A stretch of 64,000 bases of DNA, taken from Cryptomeria japonica (lineage: Eukaryota > Streptophyta > Pinopsida > Cupressales > Cupressaceae). This document shows positions 1 to 10,733 of the stretch, in pieces; the stretch's first letter is position 1, and every line of letters starts with the position of its first letter. Location: the NCBI RefSeq assembly GCF_030272615.1, contig NC_081411.1:829366897-829430896 (forward strand). Direction: 5' to 3'. The notes beneath the pieces are model-generated. The model was not told the origin of the DNA. It saw nothing but the letters and a program-made list of their open reading frames with translations, and ran no database searches. Both the position numbers and the translations under genes were made by a program.

Positions 1-870
1 GGGTCAGCAAACTACATTCTGGGAATGGAAATCAAGAGGGACAAGTCTAAGAGAAAACTCTGGCTCAGCCTGAGAAAGTACATCACTAGTGTTCTTGATA
101 AGTTTAATATGTTTGACTGTAAACAACAGGTTGTTCCTATTTTGCAGGGAACCAAACTATCTGTGCATGATAGTTTGAAATCTCTAGAGGAGATAGGTGA
201 CATGAAGAGTATACCTTATGCAAGTGCTTTTGGCAACTTGATGTATGCAATGGTTTGTATAAGACTAGACATTGCCCAACCAGTGGGAGTATTAAAAAGA
301 TTTATGTTAAACCTAGGAAGACTACATTGGGATGTTGTAAAGAGAGTTTTCAGATATCTGAAGGGTACTTAAGACTTTGCATTATGTTATCATTATAATC
401 TGAATGATTCAAAGAGAACTCTTAGCATTTGTGGTTTTGCAGATTCTGATTAGGTAGGGGACATTGACAACAGAAGATCCACTAGTGGATACGTTTTTGT
501 TTTGAATGGTGGAGCAATAAGTTGGATGAGCAAGCGACAGTCTATAATCGCTTTGTTCACTATAGAGGTAGAATACATGGTAGCCACACATGCTTGTAAA
601 GAAGCTATTTGGTTCAGGCGTTTGAGTATCGATATTGGTTTTGATGTAGGGCAGGTTGAAGTGCGAAGTGACAATCAGAGTGCTATATGTTTAGCGAATA
701 ATCCTACATACCATGCTAGGTCTAAACACATAGATGTGCAATTCCATTTTGTGTGTGACATGGTAGAAGATGGAAAGGTTAATCTGAACAAGGTAGAGAC
801 TTAGGAAAATGTTATGGATGCATTAACAAAACCCGTGAGCAGTAACAAGTTTAGGTGGTGTTCTAACTCG
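1..870 (+). pseudogene. copia-1 pol, 3' end: reverse transcriptase C-terminus and RNase H (broken)
   Basis: Two reading frames carry the last part of a Ty1/copia polyprotein. The first (25-372) has the RT thumb region ending in an FRYLKGT motif. The second (502-804) is RNase H, with ISWMSKRQS, the YMVATHACKEAIW block, SDNQSAICLANNP and SKHIDVQFHF. These match the usual order of the copia pol C-terminus, where RT copies the RNA and RNase H removes it. In-frame stops lie near 370 (TAA), 452 (TAG where Trp of the DSDWVG motif is expected) and 802 (TAG). The gene is therefore dead. Everything upstream lies outside the window. A polypurine tract and LTR follow directly, as expected for the 3' end of an element. 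Confidence 0.9.
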
Positions 871-939
871 ATGGGTCTTAGTACCCATCCCTCTCTATAA
901 TATTTGGAAAGTGCCCAAGCAGTCCAATGAATTCCTTGT

Positions 940-951
940 CAAGTGGGAGTT
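940..951 (+). other. copia-1 polypurine tract
   Basis: The purine-rich run AAGTGGGAGTT lies directly before the TGTTGG start of an LTR and after the RNase H frame. This is where the plus-strand primer of an LTR retrotransposon sits. It contains T residues and is weaker than the tracts of the other elements here. Confidence 0.6.
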
Positions 952-1626
952 TGTTGGAATTGTGCCTCTAATTCACTTGACCTTTATTCATACCGATCGG
1001 GTTAACTCTAGCTGATGAAACAGTGTGAAGAAAATCTGTGAACTCTATTGGTATAACCTTTGCCGATGAACTCGACATTTCAGAGCTTAGAGTAGCAGGT
1101 TTGAAGTCATCCCAATGACCTGACAAAGTCCTCTTTGGTCATTGGGGTAGCATCAGTTATCGGATGGATGGAAGGATAAAAGACTTGCAGTTTAGATCCC
1201 GATCCAATGGTCATCACTTTACCACTATGGAAAGATGCACGTATGTTATTTCCTGCGACTTGGCGACCATGGTGGGGCCCGACATAAGTGAGCAGTCCAG
1301 GCGAGATAAGGGTCATGCAGTTCGGAGATGATCTAATGACGATCAAGGTTGATCCAACGGTGGTCGTTATGTTGCGATGGGAAACTGCTTGTCAGTATAT
1401 TCCTCACGACATGGTGACCAAGTGGTGGGACCCAGCAGGAGAGCGGCTAAGGAGAATTAAAGGTAGAGAAGATCAAAATGATCATATGGTGATCGCAGAA
1501 GATCTGACAATGGTAGCTAGGTCATGATGGGAAATTGATCGTGAGACTTTCCATCATGACCCAGCGACAAAGAAGAATTCTGAGCGGATAATGAGGTTGT
1601 GCTAAGATGTTAGAGCAGGGACCCCG
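952..1626 (+). repeat. copia-1 3' LTR, part A (before the gypsy-1 insertion)
   Basis: The sequence begins TGTTGGAATTGTGCC right after pol and the polypurine tract, so it is the start of the 3' LTR. It is richer in CG dinucleotides than the neighbours. It holds a 150-bp repeat in about three degenerate copies starting at 1201, 1351 and 1501. The LTR is interrupted at 1626 by gypsy-1 and resumes at 12387. The two parts together make an LTR of about 1.3 kb. The last five bases CCCCG pair with CCCCA after the insertion as a target-site duplication with one transition. Confidence 0.8.
1201..1620 (+). repeat. 150-bp tandem repeat, about three degenerate copies, in the copia-1 LTR
   Basis: GATCCAATGG at 1201, GATCCAACGG at 1351 and GATCTGACAA at 1501 start blocks spaced exactly 150 bp apart. 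A second landmark (CCTGCGACTTGG, CCTCACGACATGG, CCATCATGACCC) recurs at 1252, 1402 and 1552, again with 150-bp spacing. Copies have diverged strongly. The position in the first half of an LTR fits U3, where repeated blocks often act as enhancers. That role is inferred. Confidence 0.65.
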
Positions 1627-3261
1627 TGTTGCAGGAGCACCTAGGACTTAGGCTCTAAGTCCTTCTTCAATTTTGGCTTGTATTGACCTTAGCCAAGTTA
1701 GGTTTCTAATAAGGACTCTAGGAGGGTCCAAAGTATGGGTGTGATATTTGGTTTGAGTCAAGTGTAGGCCTAGTTGAGTTAGTTTTCCTTCTAGGTGTAC
1801 ACTTTGTGAGTAGGTGTTAGGTTGAGTAGTTAAAATTGCCTTCTTGATGGTCAAAAGAGGCATAAATTGGTGAGAGAATTAGAGAGGTTTAGAATAGTCT
1901 TAGGAATGTTGAAAAAGACATGAATGATGATATGTGATAGGTTGCCTAAGTTGGAAAGGTAAAATGTGGAAAATTGTAAAAGTTGTCATGACAACTTTGG
2001 TCCTAAAAGAGCTTAGCGGTGGAGTTAGGGTTAAAATATTGACCTAAGGTGCCTCCAAATGTGGGGAATACTATTTAAACCCTCTCTTACATGGATACCA
2101 AGGTTGGAAGGATTGGATTTTGTGAATGACAATCTGAAACCACTCATTTTCAGACTGTTATCACTGTTTTTGTCTTATTTTGCATAAAATGTGAATACAA
2201 ATGGATTGAATCCATTGATCCAATCTTGGATAGTTATTATTTGGTGTGTTCCAGGTCCATTCAATCCATTTCATTCTTTGTAAATAGCTTTTGTTAGTTC
2301 TTTTACTATTTTGTTTTCAAATAGCCTGTTTTGGCTTGTAAATAGTTTATTAGTGAAAAATGGTTGCCCCATAAAATCCCTCCGTGCTACCATCATGGCC
2401 TATTGGTACATGGAAGGAAAACCTACATAAATTATAAATATCCAGGGAGGATTTCTGGAAGTGAATATTACCATTGTTGCCACCTTGTTCTAGGCGAGTC
2501 TCGTTGCAACTCGGCTAGGAAGACAAGGTGGAGAAATGACAAAAGAATGTAGAGGTGAAACCAAAACCACTACCTAATCATTTGGAATTGTTCATGAGGT
2601 CCATACAAAGTTTCAATTGTAAGGAGAAGCCTAGAAAAGTCCATTTGATGCCCTTTTCACAAAGTTGGACAGTCACAGTCCTAGAAGCCATTGAAACCCT
2701 AGCAAAAGCTCATTTTTGGGTTAGGGCATGGTACAAATACTTGGGGGTATAAAATCAACCAAATCTCTTGGGGTTCAGTGAGTAATTGAAGAAAAATAAA
2801 ACTTTTTTTAGGGTCTTTTGGACCGTAAGACCAAACATCCTTAAAAACTAGATTTAAGAGGCCTAATTGGGGCTCATCCTTGTAGCCCTATTTTTAGCAA
2901 TTTTATGAAATCCGTAGGGGAATTGAAGATTGAAAAACCCCAAATGGACCTAGTTGAACTCATTTAATGGTAAATACCACCTCCACACCTCTACAATGTC
3001 TCATAACAGTATGGGATGAAAAGTGAGAAGTTGACAAGTTGTTGTCAAGGATGCAAGATTGAGTATATGAGAAGCATATTGAATTGGTAGAGTTCCTAGT
3101 CAAATCACTTGTTGCAAACACATTAAGATTAGCAAAGAGAGATCCCTAGATAAGGTTGAGAAGGACTTGGAGGTCTTGAAGCATAGCTAGACCTGGTGAG
3201 GTTGGTGGAATTGAGCAACACCAACTAGGTGAAGTGTGAGCAAACTAGGTGAACCCTATCA
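1627..3261 (+). repeat. gypsy-1 5' LTR
   Basis: It starts TGTTGCAGGAGCACC and ends CCTATCA, directly before a tRNA-Met primer site. The same sequence recurs at 7967-9555 and 10734-12386. I chose 1627 rather than 1630 (TGCAGG) because the other copies read TGGTG(C/T)AGG and because this start leaves a recognisable target-site duplication. Confidence 0.88.
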
Positions 3262-3264
3262 AAT

Positions 3265-3277
3265 TGGTATCAGAGGC
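3265..3277 (+). other. gypsy-1 primer-binding site (initiator tRNA-Met)
   Basis: TGGTATCAGAGGC lies three bases after the LTR end. It is the common plant retrotransposon primer site complementary to the 3' end of initiator tRNA-Met (consensus TGGTATCAGAGC), with one inserted G. Confidence 0.9.
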
Positions 3278-3301
3278 TACAAGATTTGGGATAGGTAAAA
3301 G

Positions 3302-4605
3302 TTGATGTCCTTAGAATTGGAAGAGTCTATTGGAGACAATATCAATATGGTGACCAATGCAGAGTTGGCAAAGAAAGTGGATGATCAGGAGGAAGAGAAT
3401 AGGCTCTTAAAGGAAAAATTGGCAGAATTGGAAGGTAAGCTTAGTGAAATTGAAACCAAGGCAGATGAAGTATTGGTAAAGGTTGAAGGAGTAGGAGGGA
3501 AGGGTAAAGAGGTGTCAGAAGTAGAAAAAGTACTTGAACCTGATCCTATTTTGGAATAAGAACCTTTCCTAAAGGCATTGAAAGCCTTAAGTGGTAAATC
3601 ACTAGAAGGATTACCATTGTTCACTGGTAAGATGGAAGTAGAAGTGGTTCTAGAATGTATAGAGGGCATGGAGAACCATTTTGAATGTGAAGGCATAACT
3701 GAATCTCAAAGAGTCCAAGTGGCCAAGTCTAGGATGAGGGGAGCCGCTCTCACATGGTGGAAATTTGTGTAGGATGAGAGGAAGAAAGTGGGTAAAACTC
3801 CCATCTCTTCTTGGAAAGGGATGTTAGTCAAAATCAAAGAAGCCTATCTCCCTGATGACTATGAAGTGCAAAACCATAGGAAAAGACAAACCTAAGACAA
3901 AAATACCTTGATATAGGTGGTTGTATGGAGGAGTTTCACAAACTTAGTCTTAGATCTCATGTAGTGGAAGAAGAAAGCCTTAAGGTAGCTAGGTACCTAA
4001 ATGGACTAAGATGGAACATCCAAAAAGAAATTAGTCTTTTTTTCCCAAAGATAGTTCATCAAATCTATCAACTTGCCCTTAAAGTGGAAGAAAAATTGAA
4101 AAGGAAACATGATTCAAGTAGTAGCAAGGGCAAAGGTAGAGGAAAAGAGAATAGAGGCCATAGGGGAGGTTTTGGAGGAAGAAATTCAGAGCAAAGAACA
4201 CAAGGTGAGTCTAAACTCACTAAGAAGCAAGAAGTTGGTTCAAATAGAGGAGGATCTAATAGAGGAAGGGGGTCAAACAATGGTTTTAGAGGAAGGTCTA
4301 GTGGACAAGGTAGAGGTTCATCCTATTTTGCAACAATGAAATGTTACCATTGCAATCAGCTTGGTCATCCAGCATATAGGTGTCCAAAGAGGGGGTCATC
4401 ATCACAGAGTAGTGAGAGGAGAGTGAACTATCTTCAAGAAGAGACTTCAACCAGCAAGACTTCAGAGGTTGCTTTAGAATCAGAAGTAGGTGACAACCTA
4501 ATGATAAGGAGAACTTTGATTAAAGAACTTGTCAAGGAAGAGCCTAACCAAAGGAGATCACTATTAGAATCAAATGCAAGATTATGGGCAAAGTTTGCAA
4601 AGTGA
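3302..4605 (+). pseudogene. gypsy-1 gag (broken)
   Basis: Gag forms the particle and binds the RNA. The start at 3302 lies 25 bp after the primer site. The first about 85 residues are acidic and heptad-like (ENRLLKEKLAELEGKLSEIE), a likely coiled coil. A gag capsid region follows (LTWWKFV near 3760; KEAYLPDDYE near 3840). Stops occur at 3557 and 3770, and a frame change near 3900 leads into 3925-4605. That part is rich in Arg, Gly and Ser and carries one zinc knuckle, CYHCNQLGHPAYRC (about 4342-4383), the nucleocapsid signature. Confidence 0.85.
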
Positions 4606-5060
4606 TAATTGACTCAGGGTCAATAGACAACATTGTGTCAAAAGAGGCAGTAATTAAGCTTAAATTACAAAGGATACCTCACAACAACCCATACAGGGTC
4701 ACTTGGTAGAACAAAGGCTAACATGTCCTAGTCAATGAGCTAGCATGGGTGGATTTCACTATAGGGAGGTATAAGGACAAAGTGCTATGTGATGTCCTAC
4801 CCATGGATGCATGCCATCTTCTATTAGGAAGACCATGACAATTCAATAGACAAGCTATTCATGATGGAGCCAATAATGCATATTCATTCAAGAAAGATGG
4901 AGTTGCATTCAAGATACAATCTATCCTTGAAGAAGGTGAAAAGAGAGCAGCAGGTCCTAATGTCCTTTTGGTGAGTGAAAAACAATTCTTGGAGACACTA
5001 GAGGAAGGTGATGGTGTAGGGTTTTCATTAGTGATGAAACCTAAAGAGGGAGACAAGAAA
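4580..5060 (+). pseudogene. gypsy-1 aspartic protease region (broken)
   Basis: In a frame shifted from gag, the sequence encodes VIIDSGSIDNIVS at about 4600-4635, the DSG active-site motif of a retroviral-type protease. HLLLGRP follows near 4815-4835, the conserved second loop. Protease cuts the polyprotein. Stops (for example TAG for Trp near 4709) break it. There is an overlap or frame change at the gag end, so it may have been expressed by frameshift or the frame may be damaged; I cannot tell which. Confidence 0.75.
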
Positions 5061-5099
5061 GAGAAGTCGTATTTGCCAATAGAGGTTCAAGATCTATTA

Positions 5100-5998
5100 A
5101 AATAGTTCAAAGAGATAGTGAGTGATGGACAACCTGCCACCTTGCCTCCTAAAAGAGCCATAAGCCATCAAATTGACTTCATACCCGGAGCATCCCTACC
5201 CAACAAGGCGGCCTACAAAATGACTCCCCAAGAAAATGTTGAAATTGCTAAACAAATTCAAGAGCTTTTAGACCAAGGCCTAATTAGGAAAAGCATTAGC
5301 CCTTGTGTTGTACCTACTGTCTTAGCCCCAAAAAAGGTGGTACTTGTAGATTGTATATTGACTCTAGGGCTATAAATAGAATCACCATAAGATATAGGTT
5401 CCCAATTCCTAGAATAGAGGACCTAATGGATTGTTTAGGGGAAGTCAAATACTTTACAAATATTGACCTTAAAAGTGGATACCACCAAATTAGGATTATG
5501 GAGGGTGATGAATGGAAAACAACATTCAAGACAATAGAGGGTCTTTATGAATGGCTAGTAAAGCCATTTGGGTTATCAAATGCCCCAAGCACCTTCATGA
5601 GACTCATGAATGAGGTGTAGAAGGACTTCATAGGTAAATTTGTGGTGGTATAATTAGATGATATTCTCATTTTCAGTAAGAATAAGGCATATCATATTAA
5701 CCATTTGTAAATTGTGCTACAAAGATTGCATGAGGAGAAACTAACCATGAACTTGGACAAGTGTGAATTTTTGAAGGAGGAGATGGTTTACCTTGGGTTT
5801 GTGTTGTCATATGGAAATCTCAAGATGGATACTAGCAAGGTTGAAGCCATAGTAAATTGGCCTACTCCCAAATCAGAAATAGAGGTGAGAAGCTTCCATG
5901 GTCTAGCTCAATATTATAGGAAATTCATTAGGCAATTTAGTGCTATATGTGCACCAATGTTGGACACTATCAAAGGTGGAATGAAGGAAAAGTTTTAG
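5100..5998 (+). pseudogene. gypsy-1 reverse transcriptase (broken)
   Basis: Recognisable Ty3/gypsy RT blocks in order: RAISHQIDFIPGA (5150), LIRKSISPC (about 5280), [12 protein letters not shown] (5355), [11 protein letters not shown] (5400), [13 protein letters not shown] (5450), [12 protein letters not shown] (5560), LDDILIFSKN (5655) and the thumb through 5998. The catalytic LDD is kept, but the residue before it is a TAA stop where Tyr is usual. A frame change near 5335 and TAG stops at about 5100 and 5618 also break it. The enzyme would copy the element RNA into DNA. Confidence 0.9.
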
Positions 5999-6459
5999 TG
6001 GAATGAAAAAGAAAATAAAGGTTTTGAAACCTTGAAGGAAAGGATAGCCACTCAACCGGTTTTGGTGTTGCCTAGTTTTGAGAAACTCTTCATAGTGGAA
6101 TGTGATGCAAGCAATGTTGCAATAGGTGCTATCCTAAGTTAGGAAGAAAGACTAGTAGCTTTCCATAGTGAGAATCTAAGTGATTTTAAGAGGAAATACT
6201 CCTCATATGACTTGGAGTTATATGCATTAGTGCAGACTTTGAGGAAGTGGAGACACTATCTCCTACCTAAGGAATTTGTAGTCTACATAGACAATCAAGC
6301 TTTAAGCTTCCTAAAATCACAAGCAAGCTTAGTCACAAGCACATGAAGTGGGTAGAATACATGAAAACCTACACATTTATAATTAAGCACAAAAAGGGAC
6401 AACTAAACAAGGTTGCAGATGTATTGAGTCAGAGACTCTTGACAATCCAAGAAATTTAG
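5999..6459 (+). pseudogene. gypsy-1 RNase H (broken)
   Basis: The frame continues with the RNase H landmarks [19 protein letters not shown] (about 6060-6115), IGAILS, YSSYDLELYALVQ (6200) and a HKKGQLNKVADVLS motif (about 6390-6430) that closes the domain. Stops include TAG at 5996 and 6139 and a frame change near 6320. It follows RT with no gap, as in all Ty3/gypsy elements. Confidence 0.82.
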
Positions 6460-7735
6460 TTGAGAAGCATAGGTGTTGACAGTTTTAAAGACCTATACCC
6501 AGATGATGAAGATTTCTCCAATGCTTATGAGGTATGCAAAGAGTATCAAAACCATTTTCATAGTGATTTTACTAATTATACCTTGCAAAATGGGTTATTT
6601 TTTAGAGGAGGGCAACTTTGTGTGCCTAGAGGGTCAATAAGAGAAAATCTCATACAAGAGAAGCGTAATGGCAGCCTTAGTGGTCATTTTGGATTCAACA
6701 AGACTCAAGAGTTAGTCCAAAAGCATTATTATTGTCCTAGGATGAGTCAAGATGTTAGGAAGTATGTGGAAACTTGTATCATTTGTTAAAAGGCCAAGGC
6801 ACTTCTTCAAATGCTGGTTTATACCAACCTCTTCCTATACCAAATAGACCTTAGGAGTGCATTAGTATGAACTTTTAGTGGGTTTTCCAAGGACAAAGTA
6901 GGGATTTGATAACATTTATGTCATAGTGGACAGGTTTAGTAAGATGGCCCACTTTGTACCTTGTAAGACCACTCATGATGCATGTCATATAGCTCATTTG
7001 TTCTTTGAGGAAGTGATAAGGATACATGGTTTACCCATGAGAATTATTTTAGATAGGGACTCAAAGTTCATGAGTCATTTTTTGAAGACACTTTGGCAAA
7101 AAATTTGTACCAACATATCCTTTGGATCAACCTACTGTCCACAAATAGATGGATAGACCAAAGTGGATAATAGGAGCCTAGGAAAACTATTGAGATGCCT
7201 TACCAAGGAGTATGGTCAGAAATGGGATCAAGTGTTATCACAAGCTAAATATGCTTACAATGACACTATAAATAGAACCACAGGCAAGAGTCCTTTTGAG
7301 GTATTCTATGGTCTTGACCCAAGGGGTATTCTAGAACTAAGGGACTTAGGAAATGCATCAACAAGGAGTGGATATGCGGAAGATTTTGCTCAGTCAAATG
7401 AAAGAGGTACATGAATCAGTCAAGTAGGCATTGATGGAGAACACAAGTAGGATCAAGAAAAAGGTTGATGAGAGAAGGAAGAACCTACAATTCCAAGTAG
7501 GTGATCATGTCATGGTCCACCCCAACAAGGCAAGACTACAACAAGGAGTGCCTAATAAATTGCAGATGAGAAGGTTGGGTCCATGTGCCATTCTAGCCAA
7601 GTATGGAGAAAATGCATACAAGGTGGAACTACCCAAGGATATAGCATTGTCCCTGATATTCAATGTGGCAGACTTAGTTGCTTACAAAGGACCAACTCTA
7701 GGTTTAGAATACAGTCACTCATAGGTATCAGATGA
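6460..7735 (+). pseudogene. gypsy-1 integrase (broken)
   Basis: The His-Cys zinc-binding end is seen at 6680-6785 (GHFGFNKT..., ending VETCIIC). The catalytic core has VDRFSKMAHF (about 6926) with the first Asp and ILDRDSKF (7050) with the second. The Glu expected after the CPQIDG block reads Lys (TKVDN), next to a TAG stop at 7156, so the DDE triad is lost. Other landmarks are YAYNDTINRTTGKSPFE (7250) and the C-terminal GPCAILAKYGENAYKVELP (7590-7640). TAA near 6787 and other stops break the frame. Confidence 0.88.
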
Positions 7736-7751
7736 TGCAAATAACCTTCAA

Positions 7752-7946
7752 ATGCCAACAAGACAAAGTCCAAAGGCTGAGAAGGTAATGAGTTCAAGGA
7801 TCGCTAAAAAGAGAAGACACCAAATTTATTGGGAGCACCTAATCAAGTGGCAGGGTATGGATGATGCTGAGGCTACATGGGTACCTGAGACAGAGTTCAA
7901 GAAGTTAGGCATTGATCAGAATCTAATCCCAAAAGAGGTGACTTAA
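7752..7946 (+). pseudogene. gypsy-1 integrase chromodomain
   Basis: The open frame contains YWEHLIKWQGMDDAEATWVP followed by ETEF. This resembles the chromodomain core (ϕLϕKWxG...EATWEP) that closes chromovirus integrases and is thought to steer insertion to heterochromatin. It ends in a TAA at 7944-7946, 20 bp before the 3' LTR. The piece itself is intact, but it is cut off from the rest of pol by upstream stops. Confidence 0.85.
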
Positions 7947-7949
7947 TTT

Positions 7950-7966
7950 TCTTTTGTTTGGGAGAA
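7950..7966 (+). other. gypsy-1 polypurine tract
   Basis: CTTTTGTTTGGGAGAA precedes the 3' LTR start TGGTGTAGG. The purine part GGGAGAA abuts the LTR, as needed for plus-strand priming. The same tract is repeated before the third LTR at about 10717-10733. Confidence 0.6.
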
Positions 7967-9555
7967 TGGTGTAGGAGCACCTAGGCCCAAGTTAGGTTTC
8001 TAATAAGGAATCCAAGAGGGTCCAAAGTGTGTGTGTGATATTTGGGTTGAGTCAAGTGTAGGCCTAGTTGAGTTAGTTTTCTTTCTAGGTGTGCACTTTG
8101 TGAGTAGGTGTTAGGTTGGGTAGTTAAAATTGCCTTCTTAATGGTCAAAAGAGGCATAACTTGGTGAGAGAATTAGAGAGGTTTAGAATAGTCTTAGGAA
8201 TGTTAAAAAAGACATGAATGATGATATGTGATAGGCTGCCTAAGTTGGAAAGGTAAAATGTGGAAAATTGTAAAAGTTGCCATGACAACTTTTGTCCTAA
8301 AAGAGCTTAGCGGTGGAGTTAGGGTTAAAATGTTGACCTAAGATGCCCCCACATGTGGTTAAGACTATTTAAACCCTCTCTTGCATGGATACCAAGGTTG
8401 GAAGGATTGGATTTTGTGAATGACAATTTGAAACCACTCATTTTCGGACTGCTATCACTATTTTTGTCTTATTTTGCATAAAAAGTGAATACAAATGGAT
8501 TGAATCCATTGATCCAATATTGGGTAGTTATTCTTTGGTGTGTTCTAGGGCCATTCAATCCATTTCATGCCTTGTAAATAGCTTTTGTTAGTTCATTTAC
8601 TGTTTTGTTTTCAAACAACCAGTTTTGGCTTGTAAATAACTTATTAGTGAAAAATGGTTGTCCCATAAAATCCCTCCATGATACCATCATGAGCTTTTGG
8701 GACATGGAAGGCAACCTTATGAAAATTTTAAATATGTAGGGAGTATTTCTGGAAGTGAATATTACTATTGTTGCCACCTTGTTCTAGGCGAGTCTTATTG
8801 CAACTTGACTAGGAAGACAAGGTGGAGAAATGAGAAAAGAATGTAGGAGTGAAACCAAAACCACAACCTAATCATTTGGCATTGTTCATGAGGTCCATAA
8901 AGAGTTGCAGTTTTATGGAGAAGCCTAGAAAATTCCATTTGATGCACTTTTCCCAAAGTTGAATAGTCACAGTCCTAGAAGCCATTGAAACCCTAGCAAA
9001 ACCTCATTTTTGGGTTAGGGCAAGGTACGAACACTTGGGGGTCTAAAAACAACCAAATCAATTGGGGTTCAATGAGTGATTGAAGAAAAATAGAACTATT
9101 TATAGCATCTTTTGGACCGTAAGACCAAAAATCCTTAAAAACCAGATTTAGGAGGCCTTATTGGGGCTCATCCTTATAGCCCTATTTTAGCAATTTTATG
9201 AAATCGGTAGGGGAATTGAAGATTGCAAAACCCCAAATGGACCTAGTTGAACTCATTTCATGGAAAATACCACCTCCACACCTCTACAATGTCTCATAAT
9301 AGTATGGGGGTGAAAAGTGAGAAGTTGACAAGCTGTTGTCAAGGATGAAAGATTGAGTATATGAGAAGCATATTGAATTGATTGAGTTCCTAGTCAAATC
9401 ACTTGTTGCAAACACATTAAGATTGGAAAATAGAGAGTCCTAGCTGAGGTTGAGAAGGACTTGGAGGTCTTGAAGCATAGATATACCTAGTGAGGCTGGT
9501 GGAATTGAGCAACACCAACTAGGTTAAGTGTGAGCAAACTGGGTGAACCCTATCA
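7967..9555 (+). repeat. gypsy-1 3' LTR (copy 2)
   Basis: It is nearly collinear with 1627-3261, starts TGGTGTAGGAGCACC and ends CCCTATCA. It lacks about 47 bp just after CCTAGG that both other LTR copies keep, so the deletion arose in this copy. The element ends here. The next bases, CCCCAGAAC, belong to the interrupted copia-1 LTR. Confidence 0.88.
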
Positions 9556-10035
9556 CCCCAGAACTAATCAGGGGGTGCCACATAGTGGAGCATAGAGAGA
9601 AAGATCAGGCATTCAGGATATCTAATTGTTTGTCTTGTCGATACCGATGGAATCACCTTCGGCGATCAAGTTTGTCATCGACCATCAAAGATGTAGTTTT
9701 GAAGCTACTCCGATACCCAATGGAGTCGACTTGTCTGAGCTGGTGTATTTGAATACAAACTGCTTTGATTCTTGGATGCATGTGGGATAATTGTTTTCTC
9801 ACAAATGTATACTAATGCAAATAGTTATATGTCTAACCAATTGGTGCAAACTAATAGTTGAACGGTTGACATGAAAATATATATGAAGCCAAGAGGAAAC
9901 TTGAACAAGGCAGTTGTTCTGATGATAAGCCATATACTATGGGGTGTAACCGAAGTGCTCAAAGTGAACATCTGTGTTGTGATAATAGACTTTATTGTAA
10001 ATATTCTTTGCTATGAATAAAGTGTTCTTGTCGTC
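9556..10035 (+). repeat. copia-1 LTR fragment, first copy of the duplicated flank
   Basis: These 480 bp match 12387-12867 along their length (CCCCAGAACTAATCAGGGGG at both starts; AAAGTGTTCT at both ends). They are the copia-1 LTR after the gypsy-1 insertion. At about 10035 the sequence switches without a gap to gypsy-1 pol sequence equivalent to 7268. Confidence 0.85.
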
Positions 10036-10733
10036 ATAAATAGAACTATAGGCAAGAGTCCTTTTGAGGTAGTATATGGTCTTCACCCAAGGGTTATTCT
10101 AGAACTAAGGGACTTAGGAAATGGAACAACAAGGAGTGGATTTGTGGAAGATTTTTCTCAGTGAATGAAAGAGGTACATGAATTAGTCAAGCATGCATTG
10201 ATGGAGAACACAAGTAGGATCAAGAAAAAGGTTGATGAGAGAAGGAAGAACCTACAATTCTAAGTAGGTGATCTTGTCATGGTGCACCTTAACAAGGCAA
10301 TGCTACAACAAGGAGTGCCTAATAAATCACAAATGAGAAGGTTGGGTCCATGTGCCATTCTAGCCAGGTATGGAGAAAATGCATACAAGGTGGAACTACC
10401 CAAGGATATAGCATTGTCCCCGATCTTCAATGTGGCAGACTTAGTTGCTTACAAAGGACCAACTCTAGGTTCAAAATATAGTCACTCAGATGTATCAAAT
10501 GATGCAAATAACCTCCAAATGCGAACAAGACCAAGTCCAAAGGCTGGGAATGTAATGAGTTCAAGGATCGCTAAAAAGAGAAGATACCAAATTTATTGGG
10601 AGCACCTAATCAAGTGATAGGATATGGATGATGCTGAGGCTACATGGGTACCTGAGGCAGAGTTTAAGAAGTTAGGCATTGATTAGAATCTGATCCCAAA
10701 AGAGGTGACTTAATTTTCTTTTGTTTGGGAGAA
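10036..10733 (+). pseudogene. Duplicated gypsy-1 integrase C-terminus and chromodomain (copy 2)
   Basis: The sequence repeats 7268-7966. The frame 10279-10617 covers the integrase C-terminus (LGPCAILARYGENAYKVELP) and the chromodomain start, stopping at a TGA where copy 1 has Trp-Gln in KWQG. Downstream the chromodomain continues in pieces (EATWVPEAEF) with a TAG at about 10683. It has no promoter or upstream pol of its own and is a passive copy made with the tandem duplication. Confidence 0.85.

Larger units (their letters stand above)
1627..9555 (+). mobile_element. gypsy-1: Ty3/gypsy chromovirus, full length but decayed
   Basis: The order is 5' LTR, tRNA-Met type primer-binding site, gag with one zinc knuckle, protease, RT, RNase H, integrase, chromodomain, polypurine tract, 3' LTR. 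This order, with a chromodomain at the end of pol, defines the chromovirus branch of Ty3/gypsy. The clade is not assigned; long LTRs of about 1.6 kb would fit a Tekay-like type. Flanking bases CCCCG (1622-1626) and CCCCA (9556-9560) are a TSD with one CpG-type change. It sits inside the copia-1 3' LTR in the same orientation. Many stops and frameshifts make it inactive. Confidence 0.9.

Noticed and set aside
1107-1527. Short open frames on both strands in the copia-1 LTR as possible small genes
   Set aside because: They lie inside an LTR with a 150-bp repeat; no motif, and the openness follows from the CG-rich repeat.
1630-1640. gypsy-1 LTR start at 1630 (TGCAGG)
   Set aside because: All copies share TG three bases earlier, and only the 1627 start leaves matching flanks (CCCCG/CCCCA).
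9543-9752. Open frame of 69 codons after the gypsy-1 LTR
   Set aside because: It spans the LTR end and the copia-1 LTR flank; the duplicate at 12387 does not keep it open.
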